DNA of 10,453 nt from Chloroflexota bacterium (GCA_003670425.1 QWRL01000070.1:1-10453); one strand, 5' to 3'; positions 1 through 7,808 are shown, numbered from the stretch's first letter. The notes: generated by a model from the sequence alone, not told the origin. Program-made: numbers and translations.

Positions 1-252
1 CAGGTCAAAGAGATTGTCAGCCAGATGGTATGTGATCGCTTGGGCCGCCGAACCCGGCAGCAGCGCCATTGCGCGCGAAAAATAGCCCGCCAGCCGCAGC
101 TGGACTACGCGCGCGCGGTCAATGCCTGGCTCAACGCGCGAATATATTGAAGTGATAAAGCGCTGCAGGTAACCACCGGACTGGGCACCGCGCGCCAGGT
201 GGTAAGCGTGGAAGACACCCGCGCTCGAGACCACAACCCGCGCGCGGCTCAT
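1..252 (-). CDS. Glycosyltransferase family 4-like, N-terminal part (cut by left edge)
   Basis: The reading frame starts with ATG at 252-250 and stays open for 84 codons to the left edge, so only the N-terminal third or less is visible. The protein begins MSRARVVVSSAGVFHAYHLA and continues with GGYLQRFITSIYSR. A basic start, a short beta strand, a Ser/Gly-rich turn, an FHAYHLA helix and a basic ITS.Y strand form the usual opening of a GT-B fold GT4 (glycosyl transferase group 1) enzyme, whose N-terminal domain binds the acceptor. Such enzymes transfer sugars from nucleotide-sugar donors to lipid-linked glycans at the cytoplasmic membrane face. The donor-binding C-terminal domain, with its E-x7-E motif, is outside the window. 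The start overlaps the upstream stop as ATGA, which supports coupled translation and the start choice. The family call is by recognition of the N-terminus only; sugar and linkage are unknown. Confidence 0.78.
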   Translation of the reverse strand, partial: MSRARVVVSSAGVFHAYHLARGAQSGGYLQRFITSIYSRVEPGIDRARVVQLRLAGYFSRAMALLPGSAAQAITYHLADNLFDL

Positions 253-1862
253 CCGCTGCAAGCGTAGACCGTAGTTTGCTGCGCAAGCTGGCTGATGCTC
301 TTGCCCGCATCGCCAAGCCATGCGCCCGCAACCGTGCCCACCGGCCGGCAGCGCGTGCGCACCAGCTGCTGCAGCGCCAGCGCCTGCTCGCCCGGACCGT
401 CCTGGCATGCAAGCGCATTATCAAGCGCCACATAGTCCGGCCGGAGCAAATCCAAAGTGCGCGCCAACGCCGGCGTTGTTTGCAGCTGGCTGCCTATGCC
501 CAGAAAATCGCGCACTGCGGCATGCTGCGTTTGCAGCAACACAATGAAATATTCTTCGGAGAGAAAAGTGCGCCCATCGCGCAGCGCCCACCACCACACC
601 GGGTCAGCCAGCACGCGCGCACCTGCTGGCACCAGAGTGCGCAGACTTGCTTCCAGCTGGCGGTAGTTGCCGCCGCGATAGCGATACGACAGCCAACCCG
701 CAGCAAACAACTGCGCCAGCAATAGCGTGACGACCAGTGCAGTTCCTGCCAGCATGCGCAGCGCGCTTGAAAAACGCCCGCCTCCAATGTTGACTGCAGC
801 CACTACCGCCCCAACGCCAAGTAAATACCAAAATGGAGACCACAGCACGCCGTACTGCACCAGCCGCTGCGAAACCGCCAAACCGTAAGCCAGCAGTGCC
901 ACCACTGCAGTTGTTGCCAACATGCGCGGCGCCGCCAAGCCACTACGCCAAGCCCAAACCAAACCAAACCCTGCTAATGCCGCCTCCATCAGTGAAATGG
1001 GTCCGGCGGAAGTCCAAAAAATATTTTTGCCCCACACCGCAAACATGGAATAGAGATTTGCGATCCAGCCAGTCATTGCGCCGCCAGCCGCAGCGGGTGT
1101 GTAGTTGAATGCCGTAAACTGCTGCAAGAAGCGTGCGTCGCTGCCGGGCCAATGCAGCCAGCCCCACATTGCCAGCCCGCTTGCCAACCCGGCGGCGTAA
1201 ATACTTGCGGAACGCCATGCGTGCCGGCGCACGCCCATCTCACCTGTTACTGCCACTCCAAAGCCGAGCGTAAACACCAAAGCCAAACCATGAAAGTCAG
1301 CCGGCCATGCAGCCAGCGCACCAGCCAGCCAAATGGCACCGGCGTGTGGCGCGCGGGCGCGCAGCAACCAGAGCGCTGCACAGGCCGCAAGCAATATGCT
1401 CGCGGCCGTCCAAGACTCGGGGCGCGCCAGGTGCGCGGTGAGAAACACCTTTGTGTTTGACGCAAAGAGCAGCGCCACAGCGAGTCCCGCCCAACGCCCG
1501 TGCAGCTGCACCCCCAGCCACGCGGCCAAACCGGCCGCCAAGAGCCAACCGAGCATGGCGTGCGTGCGTGCCGAAAGCCACGCAATCCCGCCCATGCGCA
1601 TTACCGCAGCCAACGAAACAATGTAGGAGCGCCCAAACTGCACCATGTTTTTGTCACGCAAGAATGGGTCGCCGGCGGGGAAGAGGGTGACGCCAAAATT
1701 GCCTTGCTCCAGCAGCGCCACCGCGCTGCTCGCATAAATCGCCTCGTCACAAGTGGGGGGCGGATAGGTACCGATGGTTGCGGCGAACAGCGCCACAGTG
1801 CATGCAGCAAACGCCAGCGCACCGGTGCCTAGCAGCATTGGGCCCGCGGCAAAGAGTTTCAC
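249..1862 (-). CDS. GT-C membrane glycosyltransferase, GT39/ArnT-like, 537 aa
   Basis: This is a polytopic membrane protein with roughly ten hydrophobic segments up to about residue 395, then a soluble tail of about 140 residues. Near the N-terminus, after the first membrane helix, lies TYPPPTCDEAIY with an Asp-Glu pair at 39-40. This matches the first extracytoplasmic loop acid motif of GT-C enzymes such as PMT and ArnT. HLARPES at 144-150 resembles the conserved R-P/E-x segment of that superfamily. The tail contains LVPAGARVLADP, a pattern common in the C-terminal outer domain of GT39-like proteins. Known family members use polyprenyl-phosphate sugars and act on the outer membrane leaflet; donor and acceptor here are not readable. 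It starts with GTG at 1862, overlapping the upstream TGA as GTGA, and ends in an ATGA overlap with the GT4 gene. Length is normal for the family. Confidence 0.82.
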   Translation of the reverse strand: MKLFAAGPMLLGTGALAFAACTVALFAATIGTYPPPTCDEAIYASSAVALLEQGNFGVTLFPAGDPFLRDKNMVQFGRSYIVSLAAVMRMGGIAWLSARTHAMLGWLLAAGLAAWLGVQLHGRWAGLAVALLFASNTKVFLTAHLARPESWTAASILLAACAALWLLRARAPHAGAIWLAGALAAWPADFHGLALVFTLGFGVAVTGEMGVRRHAWRSASIYAAGLASGLAMWGWLHWPGSDARFLQQFTAFNYTPAAAGGAMTGWIANLYSMFAVWGKNIFWTSAGPISLMEAALAGFGLVWAWRSGLAAPRMLATTAVVALLAYGLAVSQRLVQYGVLWSPFWYLLGVGAVVAAVNIGGGRFSSALRMLAGTALVVTLLLAQLFAAGWLSYRYRGGNYRQLEASLRTLVPAGARVLADPVWWWALRDGRTFLSEEYFIVLLQTQHAAVRDFLGIGSQLQTTPALARTLDLLRPDYVALDNALACQDGPGEQALALQQLVRTRCRPVGTVAGAWLGDAGKSISQLAQQTTVYACSG

Positions 1863-2872
1863 GCTGGCGCCGCCGGATCATTGCGGCGCTCCGCCTGCCA
1901 CACAAGCGCGAACACTGCCACAAGCGGCAGTGCACATCCCAACAACAGCCAGCCAAGCTCGATGCGCGCATAGCCGAAGTAAGCAACAGAAAGCAGCCCG
2001 AGCCAGCCAGTTCCCAAAAGATAAAGGCCGGTAGTCTGCGCATGGCTCCAGCCCGCGCGCACCAAGCGCTGATAGAAGTGCGTGCGGTGCGCATCCAGAA
2101 TGCGTTCGCGGCGGCGAATGCGCAGCAGCAGCGTAGCTCCAACATCAGCCAGAAACATGCCGAGCACAACCACGCTGGCAGCAAAAGGCACACCACGATC
2201 CATATTCAGAACCGCCAGTGATGCAAAACTGTAACCCAGCCACACACTGCCAACATCGCCCATGAAAACGCGCGCTGGCGGAAAGTTGTGCACCAAAAAT
2301 CCCAGCGCACCACCGGAAACTGCCGCGGCCAACACAGGCAGCCACGCATGCTCGCGCAGCAAACCCAGCCCGGCAAGCGTGGCAATGCCAAGCAGCGCCT
2401 GCCCGGCAGCCAGCGCATCAACCCCATCCATAAAGTTATAAGCGTTGGACGCACCCACCAGCCACAGCACCAGCAGCAGCGCGCGCCATGGTGGCATCCA
2501 TGTACCGGTTGCGGCCAGGAAAGCAGCCGCGACCGCAAGCTGCACCGCCAGCCGCAGCACAGCCGGCAGGCCGCGCCAATCATCGTACAGGCTCACCGCA
2601 GCCAGCAGCCAACTGGTAGCCCACCAGGCTGCAACACCGTGTGGCAAGCCGCCCGTAACCAGCAGCTGCGCTGCCGCAAACACCACCGGCGCCACAATTA
2701 CAAACACCACGCCCGCCGCACGCGGCACAGGAACAGAATGCGAACTGCGCGCATTGGGCACGTCCAGCCAGCCGGCGTGCTGCGCCAACACGCGAAAAGC
2801 CGCCACGCCGGCAGCCGTCAGCAGCGCAGCTGCCACAAATGCTGCCAGCGCTACGACCACCAAATGCACCAC
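1859..2872 (-). CDS. Polyprenyl-phosphate sugar-1-phosphate transferase, WecA/WbpL-like
   Basis: This 337-residue polytopic protein belongs to the MraY/WecA/TagO family (glycosyltransferase 4 Pfam family, PNPT superfamily). These enzymes transfer an N-acetylhexosamine-phosphate from a UDP-sugar to undecaprenyl phosphate and so start a lipid-linked glycan. The hallmarks are in order: DVPNARSSHSVPVPRAAG at about 37-54, the Asp-Asp pair in YDDWRG at 97-98, NAYNFMDGVD at 143-152, the FMGDVGS loop at 203-209, and HRTHFYQRL at 262-270. The last motif looks more like WbpL-type O-antigen enzymes than MraY. Length is typical. The GTG start at 2872 overlaps the previous gene by 22 bases. An in-frame TGA lies four codons upstream, so the start can only be this GTG, the adjacent GTG at 2869, or an unlikely CTG. 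The stop overlaps the next GTG as GTGA. The exact sugar (GlcNAc, FucNAc, QuiNAc) cannot be read from sequence. Confidence 0.93.
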   Translation of the reverse strand: MVHLVVVALAAFVAAALLTAAGVAAFRVLAQHAGWLDVPNARSSHSVPVPRAAGVVFVIVAPVVFAAAQLLVTGGLPHGVAAWWATSWLLAAVSLYDDWRGLPAVLRLAVQLAVAAAFLAATGTWMPPWRALLLVLWLVGASNAYNFMDGVDALAAGQALLGIATLAGLGLLREHAWLPVLAAAVSGGALGFLVHNFPPARVFMGDVGSVWLGYSFASLAVLNMDRGVPFAASVVVLGMFLADVGATLLLRIRRRERILDAHRTHFYQRLVRAGWSHAQTTGLYLLGTGWLGLLSVAYFGYARIELGWLLLGCALPLVAVFALVWQAERRNDPAAPA

Positions 2873-5115
2873 CAGCGATTTTCAAGCGGGCACGCATACC
2901 ATGGCAGCTGCGCGCCAAAAAACATAATCAGATTGGCAGCAAACAATCCCAGCAGCAGGCCACCCACCAGCCGGCGATGCCACAGCGGCGGGCACAAATT
3001 AAACAAACCCAACAGCAGCAGGCCCGTCACAGCCGGCAGCGCGGGCAGCAAAAAGCGCGCCGTGGCATAAAAAAATGGCTGCGCAAGATTTGGAAAAATA
3101 TCAATCCGCAACACCACAACTGCAAGGCTCGAAAGCACAAAGAACGCCAGCAATGCAATCGCGCTCTGCTGCCGGCCGCGCGCCACTTTGAAGAACCATG
3201 CGCCGCGCAGCAACCCGCGCCCGATGCCAGCCAACGCCAGCCATACCAGCAGCGCCATGCCGCCAATCACACTCGTTGGCAGGCCCGGGTAGTCACCCGC
3301 AAACGCACCCCAGAGCGTTGCAAAAATTGCGCGCAAGCCGGTGAAGTATGCGGGCAGCGTGCGCTCTTGGTCTAGCAGGCTGTACAGGCGGCGATTAAAT
3401 CCGCGGTCTGAAAATCCGGTGATCATTGGCCAGCCCGCACTTCCGTCCGGGTTGTCTACCAGATTGATAAACGGCAGCCCGTCCCATGTGCCAGTTGCGT
3501 GACGCCCATCTGCAAACACCGGCACCCCTCCGCCCGCAAACTGGCCCTGCGCCAGCACCACACCGGAATAACTTACAGTGCCGAGCGCCGCGATTGCGCC
3601 GCTTGCAGAGAACGGCGTACTTGATACCAGTACGGACCATTTGGGCAATTCGTCCTGCACCCGAATTGGCATGAACATCAGCCCGCGAACGGGCTGCACC
3701 TTTCCAAAGTCCAGCTCTAGCCAGCGGTTGCCGTCTGAATTGACTCCGGTCGCCACAAGTTCTGCCGGCATTCCAACACTGCGCGCAGCATCGCCATGCA
3801 CGGGCCAGACCTGCAGCGCTGCATTGTTTGCCGCAGGCTCCGGCGGCTGCACAACCCGCACATGCCTGACGCGCGTATTTTTCATAAACGCAATGCTGTT
3901 TGTTACCGCGGTGCTGCCCGGCAGGGTAAGGCGCAAGTCTTGCGCAGCTTGGTCGACACGCACGGCATAGGATCCAAACTGCCATTCGCCACTCGCAGTG
4001 AATCCGGCTCGTTGAAAATCCGGCCCGCCGCTGAGCAGTGGAAGATGCACAAATTGTCCGGCGGGCGCACGCACCCACGCCCCAACCGTCGCCCATTCCC
4101 CGCGCAACGCTTTTATCCTAGCGGGCGCAATGTATTGGAAAGGCGCCCGGTCACCAACTAGCGGATCCACCCGGATAGCGCTCAGTACCGGTCCGCCCTT
4201 TGCGCGCTCGCGCAGCGGCAGCACAATGTCATCATGCGGAATGCCCGAAGGGTAGTACCAATACGCAGCCCGGCAGCAAACCACCGGCAGTAACTGCACC
4301 CCCGCCGCCGCTGCGACAACAAGCACCGCAGCAAATCCAACCTGCAACTCCCAAGGCAGGCGCGGCAGGTTGCGCCACAAGCCTCTGATTATTGGCGGCA
4401 CCCCAAAGAAAAATGCGCCGCTCAGCAGCGCTGCCCACACAGCCTGCTTGGCCACAAGCGCCACAAAGACCGTCAGTCCGAGCAAATCCACACGCAGCCG
4501 GTTCCATCCATGCGCCCAGCCCCACGCCGCACTAGCGAGCAATGCGCACATCACAACAATGGCGCCGGCATCCGTGCTCAGCGTCACCATAAAAATGACA
4601 AATGACGGCATGAGAACAGTTGCAGCAGTTGCAGCCAGCGCCAGCAAACGCGGCCCAAACAACATGCGGTTGGTCACATAAATTACGGGGATCAGCGCAA
4701 TGCCAAACAACAGCAAAAACAAACGCGCAGCCAAAAAGCGCCCGGCCAGCGTGGTGCCGGCCGGCAGCAACATTTGCGGAACACCATAAACAAAGTACAG
4801 GTCGCTTAGCCACCAGGCACTGCGCGAATAACGCTCATATGCGCGGGCCTCTGCATCCACGCTGAGGTCCGGCCGTGTGATCAGCGCCTGCAATTGATAA
4901 TCGTAAACTTGAAGCGGCGCCCAACCAATTGCGCGCGTCATGTAGCGCGCCGCCCCCACCGTGCGCGCAAAGTGGCGCGTCTCATCCACAAATGCACCCG
5001 TGCGATCTCCGAGGGGCACAGTCAGCGCCTGCAATGTGCCAAGCGCCGCCAGCGCCACTGCCAACGCCAGCAAAAACCAGCGCGTGCGCACGCGGCTAGC
5101 GGCCGCGGAAACCAA
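2851..5115 (-). CDS. Large GT-C-like membrane protein (DUF2142-like) with extracytoplasmic beta-rich insertion, 754 aa
   Basis: The protein has three parts. Residues 1-280 contain an N-terminal membrane helix, then FVDETRHFAR with an Asp-Glu-x-x-His pattern at about 43-48, then several helices. This layout resembles DUF2142 and other GT-C proteins. Residues about 281-600 are hydrophilic and beta-rich, almost certainly outside the cytoplasm. They include WATVGAWVRAP and SGEWQFGSYAVRV, reminiscent of carbohydrate-binding beta-sandwiches, and RWLELDFGKVQPVRGLMFMP, close to the F5/8 type C (discoidin-like) pattern. Residues 610-754 return to membrane helices, with ARFLLPALPAV at 686-696 resembling the QGRYLFPALP motif of these families. 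Likely role: a glycan-modifying or glycan-extending enzyme on the outer face of the membrane; substrate unknown. The TTG start at 5115 has a strong ribosome binding site and overlaps the upstream gene by 20 bases. A GTG at 5091 is the alternative. Similarity is at motif level only. Confidence 0.72.
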   Translation of the reverse strand: MVSAAASRVRTRWFLLALAVALAALGTLQALTVPLGDRTGAFVDETRHFARTVGAARYMTRAIGWAPLQVYDYQLQALITRPDLSVDAEARAYERYSRSAWWLSDLYFVYGVPQMLLPAGTTLAGRFLAARLFLLLFGIALIPVIYVTNRMLFGPRLLALAATAATVLMPSFVIFMVTLSTDAGAIVVMCALLASAAWGWAHGWNRLRVDLLGLTVFVALVAKQAVWAALLSGAFFFGVPPIIRGLWRNLPRLPWELQVGFAAVLVVAAAAGVQLLPVVCCRAAYWYYPSGIPHDDIVLPLRERAKGGPVLSAIRVDPLVGDRAPFQYIAPARIKALRGEWATVGAWVRAPAGQFVHLPLLSGGPDFQRAGFTASGEWQFGSYAVRVDQAAQDLRLTLPGSTAVTNSIAFMKNTRVRHVRVVQPPEPAANNAALQVWPVHGDAARSVGMPAELVATGVNSDGNRWLELDFGKVQPVRGLMFMPIRVQDELPKWSVLVSSTPFSASGAIAALGTVSYSGVVLAQGQFAGGGVPVFADGRHATGTWDGLPFINLVDNPDGSAGWPMITGFSDRGFNRRLYSLLDQERTLPAYFTGLRAIFATLWGAFAGDYPGLPTSVIGGMALLVWLALAGIGRGLLRGAWFFKVARGRQQSAIALLAFFVLSSLAVVVLRIDIFPNLAQPFFYATARFLLPALPAVTGLLLLGLFNLCPPLWHRRLVGGLLLGLFAANLIMFFGAQLPWYACPLENRWWCIWWS

Positions 5116-6511
5116 ACATCACCCCAATTGTGCGAAAGAGAATTACGAGGTCCAGCAGCGGGCCGCGCTGCTTGATGTAGTACAGATCATATTGCAGCTT
5201 CTTCTCAGAATCTTCCACCGAAGCACCGTAGCCAAAATTAATCTGCGCCCAGCCGGTGAGCCCGGGCTTTACGCGCAGGCGCAAGCGATACAAGGGAATT
5301 TTTTGCTCAAGTTCGGCAACAAACTCCGGGCGCTCCGGGCGCGGCCCCACGAGCGCCATTTCGCCGCGCAATACATTCCAAAATTGCGGAAACTCATCAA
5401 GGCGTGTCCGCCGCAAAAACCGGCCAACGCGTGTCACGCGCGGATCGCGCAGCTCAGCCCAGCGCGGCGCACCGTCGCTTTCCGCACCAACCCGCATGCT
5501 GCGAAACTTAAAGATGGTGAACAGGCGCCCTCCCTGCCCGATGCGCAGCTGCCGGAAAATAATCGGCGAACCAGACTCCAAATATATGCCGGGCGCCAGC
5601 AGCGGAAGCAGCAGCGCCAAGAGAGTTAACCCCAGCAGCGCGCCCAGCACATCTGCCACGCGCCGCACCATCCGCGCCAGATTGTTCAGGCGCGCCGCAT
5701 CTACAAATGATGTCATCACCCAATCCGGCGGAAGATGGCGCACTGGCACCTGCGCACTAATCTGCTCGTACAGCACCTGCGCGCGCACAATGTCTATGCC
5801 TTTTTCCTGGCAGCGCATCAGCTCACGGAAGAGCAGCGGCGGCAGCTCGCCCGGCACGGCAAGAATTAATTCAGCCACATCATTTTGCTGCACTGCAGCC
5901 CACAGCCCGGCAGCAGTACCCACAACTGGCAGCCCGCCCACAGCCGATGCAGGCGGGCCGTCATCCACAAATCCCGCAATGTCATATTGCTGCTCGGAAA
6001 ACTCATCCAGCGCTGCAACAATCATGTGCGCCAGCGGGCCTGTGCCCACCACCAACGCGCGCCGGCGAAACAAGCCGCGCACCAAAATGTTGATGTATGC
6101 CAGCCGCCATAAAAGATCGATTGAGAAGGCACCACCGATGAAATAGACAAAAACCAAACGGGGCAGCAACCCGCGTGGCGCAAAGAAAAACACACCAAGG
6201 TAGAGCACCAAGGCAATGCCAGCCGATCCCAGCAGTGCCGGCAGCATGCGCGCCGCTGCGGCCGCGCGCTGCAGTTCATACAAGCCGCTGTTATATAAAA
6301 GCAGCAGCCAGAGCGGAATCAGAACCGCAAACCAGCTGATATTTCGCTGCAGATATTGCTGGTAGCCCAGATCATCGGCGGTGGTGGACCACAACCAAAG
6401 TGCCCGCGCAGTTGCCCGCCCCGCAGCCAGCACATCGCCCACGAGCAAAATTACACGGCGCTCCGAGATCTGCAGGCCCCAGCGCGGCAACCGGATTGGA
6501 GAGACAGTCAT
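5096..6511 (-). CDS. Undecaprenyl-phosphate sugar phosphotransferase (PHPT, WcaJ/WbaP class)
   Basis: This 471-residue protein transfers a hexose-1-phosphate from a nucleotide sugar to undecaprenyl phosphate, the first step of exopolysaccharide or O-antigen repeat synthesis. Numbering is from ATG 6511. About four N-terminal membrane helices end near 150, followed by a Rossmann-like domain (RRALVVGTGPLA at 150-161, CoA_binding_3 type). The bacterial sugar transferase domain runs from about 283 to the end. It carries IIFRQLRIGQGG, FTIFKFRSM, the catalytic Asp-Glu pair at 372-373 in TRLDEFPQFWNVL, LVGPRPERPEF, KPGLTGWAQIN and LQYDLYYIK. All core motifs are intact and length is typical. The frame is also open to a TTG at 6547, but that codon sits in the T tract of the terminator. 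I chose ATG 6511, although no clear Shine-Dalgarno precedes it. The stop overlaps the next gene by 20 bases. The sugar (glucose, galactose or other) is not determined. Confidence 0.95.
   Translation of the reverse strand: MTVSPIRLPRWGLQISERRVILLVGDVLAAGRATARALWLWSTTADDLGYQQYLQRNISWFAVLIPLWLLLLYNSGLYELQRAAAAARMLPALLGSAGIALVLYLGVFFFAPRGLLPRLVFVYFIGGAFSIDLLWRLAYINILVRGLFRRRALVVGTGPLAHMIVAALDEFSEQQYDIAGFVDDGPPASAVGGLPVVGTAAGLWAAVQQNDVAELILAVPGELPPLLFRELMRCQEKGIDIVRAQVLYEQISAQVPVRHLPPDWVMTSFVDAARLNNLARMVRRVADVLGALLGLTLLALLLPLLAPGIYLESGSPIIFRQLRIGQGGRLFTIFKFRSMRVGAESDGAPRWAELRDPRVTRVGRFLRRTRLDEFPQFWNVLRGEMALVGPRPERPEFVAELEQKIPLYRLRLRVKPGLTGWAQINFGYGASVEDSEKKLQYDLYYIKQRGPLLDLVILFRTIGVMFGFRGR
5118..5125 (-). 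promoter_or_regulatory. Ribosome binding site deciding a TTG start
   Basis: Read on the minus strand this is GGGGTGAT, a good complement to the 3' end of 16S rRNA. The G run is six bases from TTG at 5115. The site lies inside the last codons of the upstream sugar transferase gene. It supports the rare TTG as start of the 754-residue protein over the GTG at 5091, which has no comparable sequence before it. Confidence 0.6.
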
Positions 6512-6602
6512 TTGTGGTTTGTTCAGTTCAACAAAAGGTTGTGGCAAAACAAAAAGGCCACTTGCGTGGCCCGCTGCGCCCAGCCTTGCACCTGCACTTA
6601 TG
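6512..6602 (-). promoter_or_regulatory. Putative untranslated leader with internal terminator (attenuator candidate)
   Basis: If transcription starts near 6602, the RNA has about 30 bases of leader, then the GCAA-loop terminator hairpin and T tract, then 34 bases before ATG 6511. The space between T tract and ATG is too short for a complete separate promoter. Expression of the downstream genes would therefore need read-through or antitermination. I see no ops/JUMPstart element for RfaH and no obvious alternative antiterminator stem, so regulation is inference from layout only. Confidence 0.35.
6546..6571 (-). terminator. Intrinsic (rho-independent) terminator with GNRA loop
   Basis: On the minus strand, GGCCAC-GCAA-GTGGCC forms a perfect six-pair stem (6571-6566 with 6561-6556) closed by a GCAA tetraloop. 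It is followed at once by TTTTTGTTTT (6555-6546). It lies about 80 bases after the GT2 stop and 34 bases before the PHPT ATG. It could end the upstream operon or act as an attenuator for the downstream one. The plus strand lacks a T run after the stem, so it works in one direction only. Confidence 0.85.
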
Positions 6603-6608
6603 AAATGC

Positions 6609-6617
6609 AGTATAGCA
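6609..6617 (-). promoter_or_regulatory. Candidate extended -10 promoter
   Basis: The minus strand reads TGCTATACT, which is TG-N followed by a near-consensus -10 hexamer (TATACT). Transcription would start near 6602. No good -35 exists at 17 bases; AGAATT is the hexamer at that distance, and TTGCGC is only 13 bases away. Extended -10 promoters can work without a -35. It is the best promoter-like site in the only intergenic region and would drive the PHPT operon through the terminator hairpin. It is a consensus match only. Confidence 0.45.
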
Positions 6618-6650
6618 TCGCATAAGCGCGCAATTCTTCAGCGTGCCTGC

Positions 6651-7808
6651 TTAGCGCCCGGCACGCGCCCACGCGCGGTTGCCACTGCGGCGCACGCTGC
6701 GCCAAAAGCCCAGCAGTGTTGCCAGATTTGAGCCGGCAAAGAAGTACGGGAAAGTAAGCCAGCCGGGCAGGCGCATATACGGCTCCAGTGCGTATCCGGC
6801 GAGTGCTGCCAGATACGCGGCAATCTGCAGCGCCAGCACCGCCTGATAAAACGCTTGGCGCCACAGGGCGCTGCTGGCCGCCAGCAGCAACATCAGCAGC
6901 ACAGGCACAGCCCAGCGCAAAACTTTGTGCGACCACAGCATCCAGGCAACGCTGCCGCGATGCGGCAACAGCAAAGGCCAGAGATCCGCCATGGCATTGA
7001 AGCCGGCTTCACCAACGCGCACACGGCGGCGCAGCTCCTCACGGATGGTGCTGTTGGCGGCCTCGCGCGCAATTGCTTGCGGTGCAAAAACCATCCGGCG
7101 GTCCTGCTGCAGCACGCGCGCGCCAATCAATAAATCATCCGAAGTAAGGCGCTGCACTGGCAAGGCGCAGTACAGTTCGCGCCGGATGGCGTAGATGGCG
7201 CCGTTGGCTGCCGCCAAAATTCCCAGGCGGCCCTCCAAACTCTTAATAAATGTTTCGTAGCGCCAGTAGAGCGACTCGTTGGCAACCGCTGCGCTCGGCT
7301 CAGTTTTGGGGCGCTCCAGCCGCAGCGCGCCGCACACGCCGCCGACTGCTGCCGACGCAAACGGCCGCACCAGTTCACGCAGCGCATTCGCATCGAACAT
7401 GCTGTTTGCATCCGAAAATACAAGCAGCGCACCGCGCGCGGCCAGTACAAGATCATTCAGCACCGCCGGCTTGCCGCGGCGCTCCGCAAAACTAATGATG
7501 CGCATGTGCGCAGGCAAGCCGGCACTTTGCAGAATGTCGGCTGTGCCGTCATCTGAACCATCGGAGCCAAAAATAATCTCGAGCTGCGCCGCCGGATAGT
7601 CCAGCAGTTCGCAGTTGCGCAGCTTGCGCAAGATTACGGGCGCCTCGTTGTAAGCTGCTACCAACAGCGACACGGACGGCGGCAGCTCAGGTGCGGGATC
7701 TTCAACCGGCGCCCGCGGCTGCAGCCACGCAAGCACAAACAAAAGCGCGGGGTACACCGCGTAGGTGTACGCCATCGCGCCGGCGGCGCACCAAAACACA
7801 ATTTCCAT
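6651..7808 (-). CDS. Membrane glycosyltransferase family 2, 385 aa
   Basis: This inverting GT-A glycosyltransferase is membrane-anchored. One N-terminal helix (about 5-29) precedes the catalytic domain, which has VAAYNEA at 50-56, SDGSDDGTADIL at 82-93 for nucleotide binding, SDAN at 132-135 as the DxD-equivalent metal site, and TSDD at 222-225 carrying the likely catalytic acid. Three to four C-terminal helices follow, starting at SHKVLRWAVPVLL. The region where processive synthases have QxxRW reads RRRVRVG (260-266), so I would not call it a cellulose- or hyaluronan-type synthase. It probably adds a sugar to a lipid-linked intermediate at the cytoplasmic face, or makes a polyprenyl-phosphate sugar. 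ATG 7808 is the start: its A is the last base of the upstream TGA (TGATG). The frame is open further upstream, but that part is Cys/Ala-rich shadow of the neighbouring gene. The stop is TAA, followed by the intergenic region. Confidence 0.92.
   Translation of the reverse strand: MEIVFWCAAGAMAYTYAVYPALLFVLAWLQPRAPVEDPAPELPPSVSLLVAAYNEAPVILRKLRNCELLDYPAAQLEIIFGSDGSDDGTADILQSAGLPAHMRIISFAERRGKPAVLNDLVLAARGALLVFSDANSMFDANALRELVRPFASAAVGGVCGALRLERPKTEPSAAVANESLYWRYETFIKSLEGRLGILAAANGAIYAIRRELYCALPVQRLTSDDLLIGARVLQQDRRMVFAPQAIAREAANSTIREELRRRVRVGEAGFNAMADLWPLLLPHRGSVAWMLWSHKVLRWAVPVLLMLLLAASSALWRQAFYQAVLALQIAAYLAALAGYALEPYMRLPGWLTFPYFFAGSNLATLLGFWRSVRRSGNRAWARAGR

Noticed and set aside
276..725. 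Long plus-strand open frames, here and elsewhere (for example 2288-3070 and 9361-10197), as possible antisense genes.
   Set aside because: They are Gln/Ala/Arg/Pro-rich shadows opposite clear minus-strand genes, with no family resemblance or membrane or fold pattern of their own.
6512..6547. TTG start at 6547 for the PHPT gene.
   Set aside because: The codon is in the terminator T tract, no ribosome binding site precedes it, and the extra 12 residues add nothing known to the family. ATG 6511 is preferred.
6523..6597. Leader ORF of 24 codons from GTG 6597 through the terminator to TGA just before the PHPT ATG, a possible leader peptide.
   Set aside because: It has no ribosome binding site, begins only about five bases after the predicted transcript start, and shows no run of one regulatory codon. 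Chance is the simpler reading.
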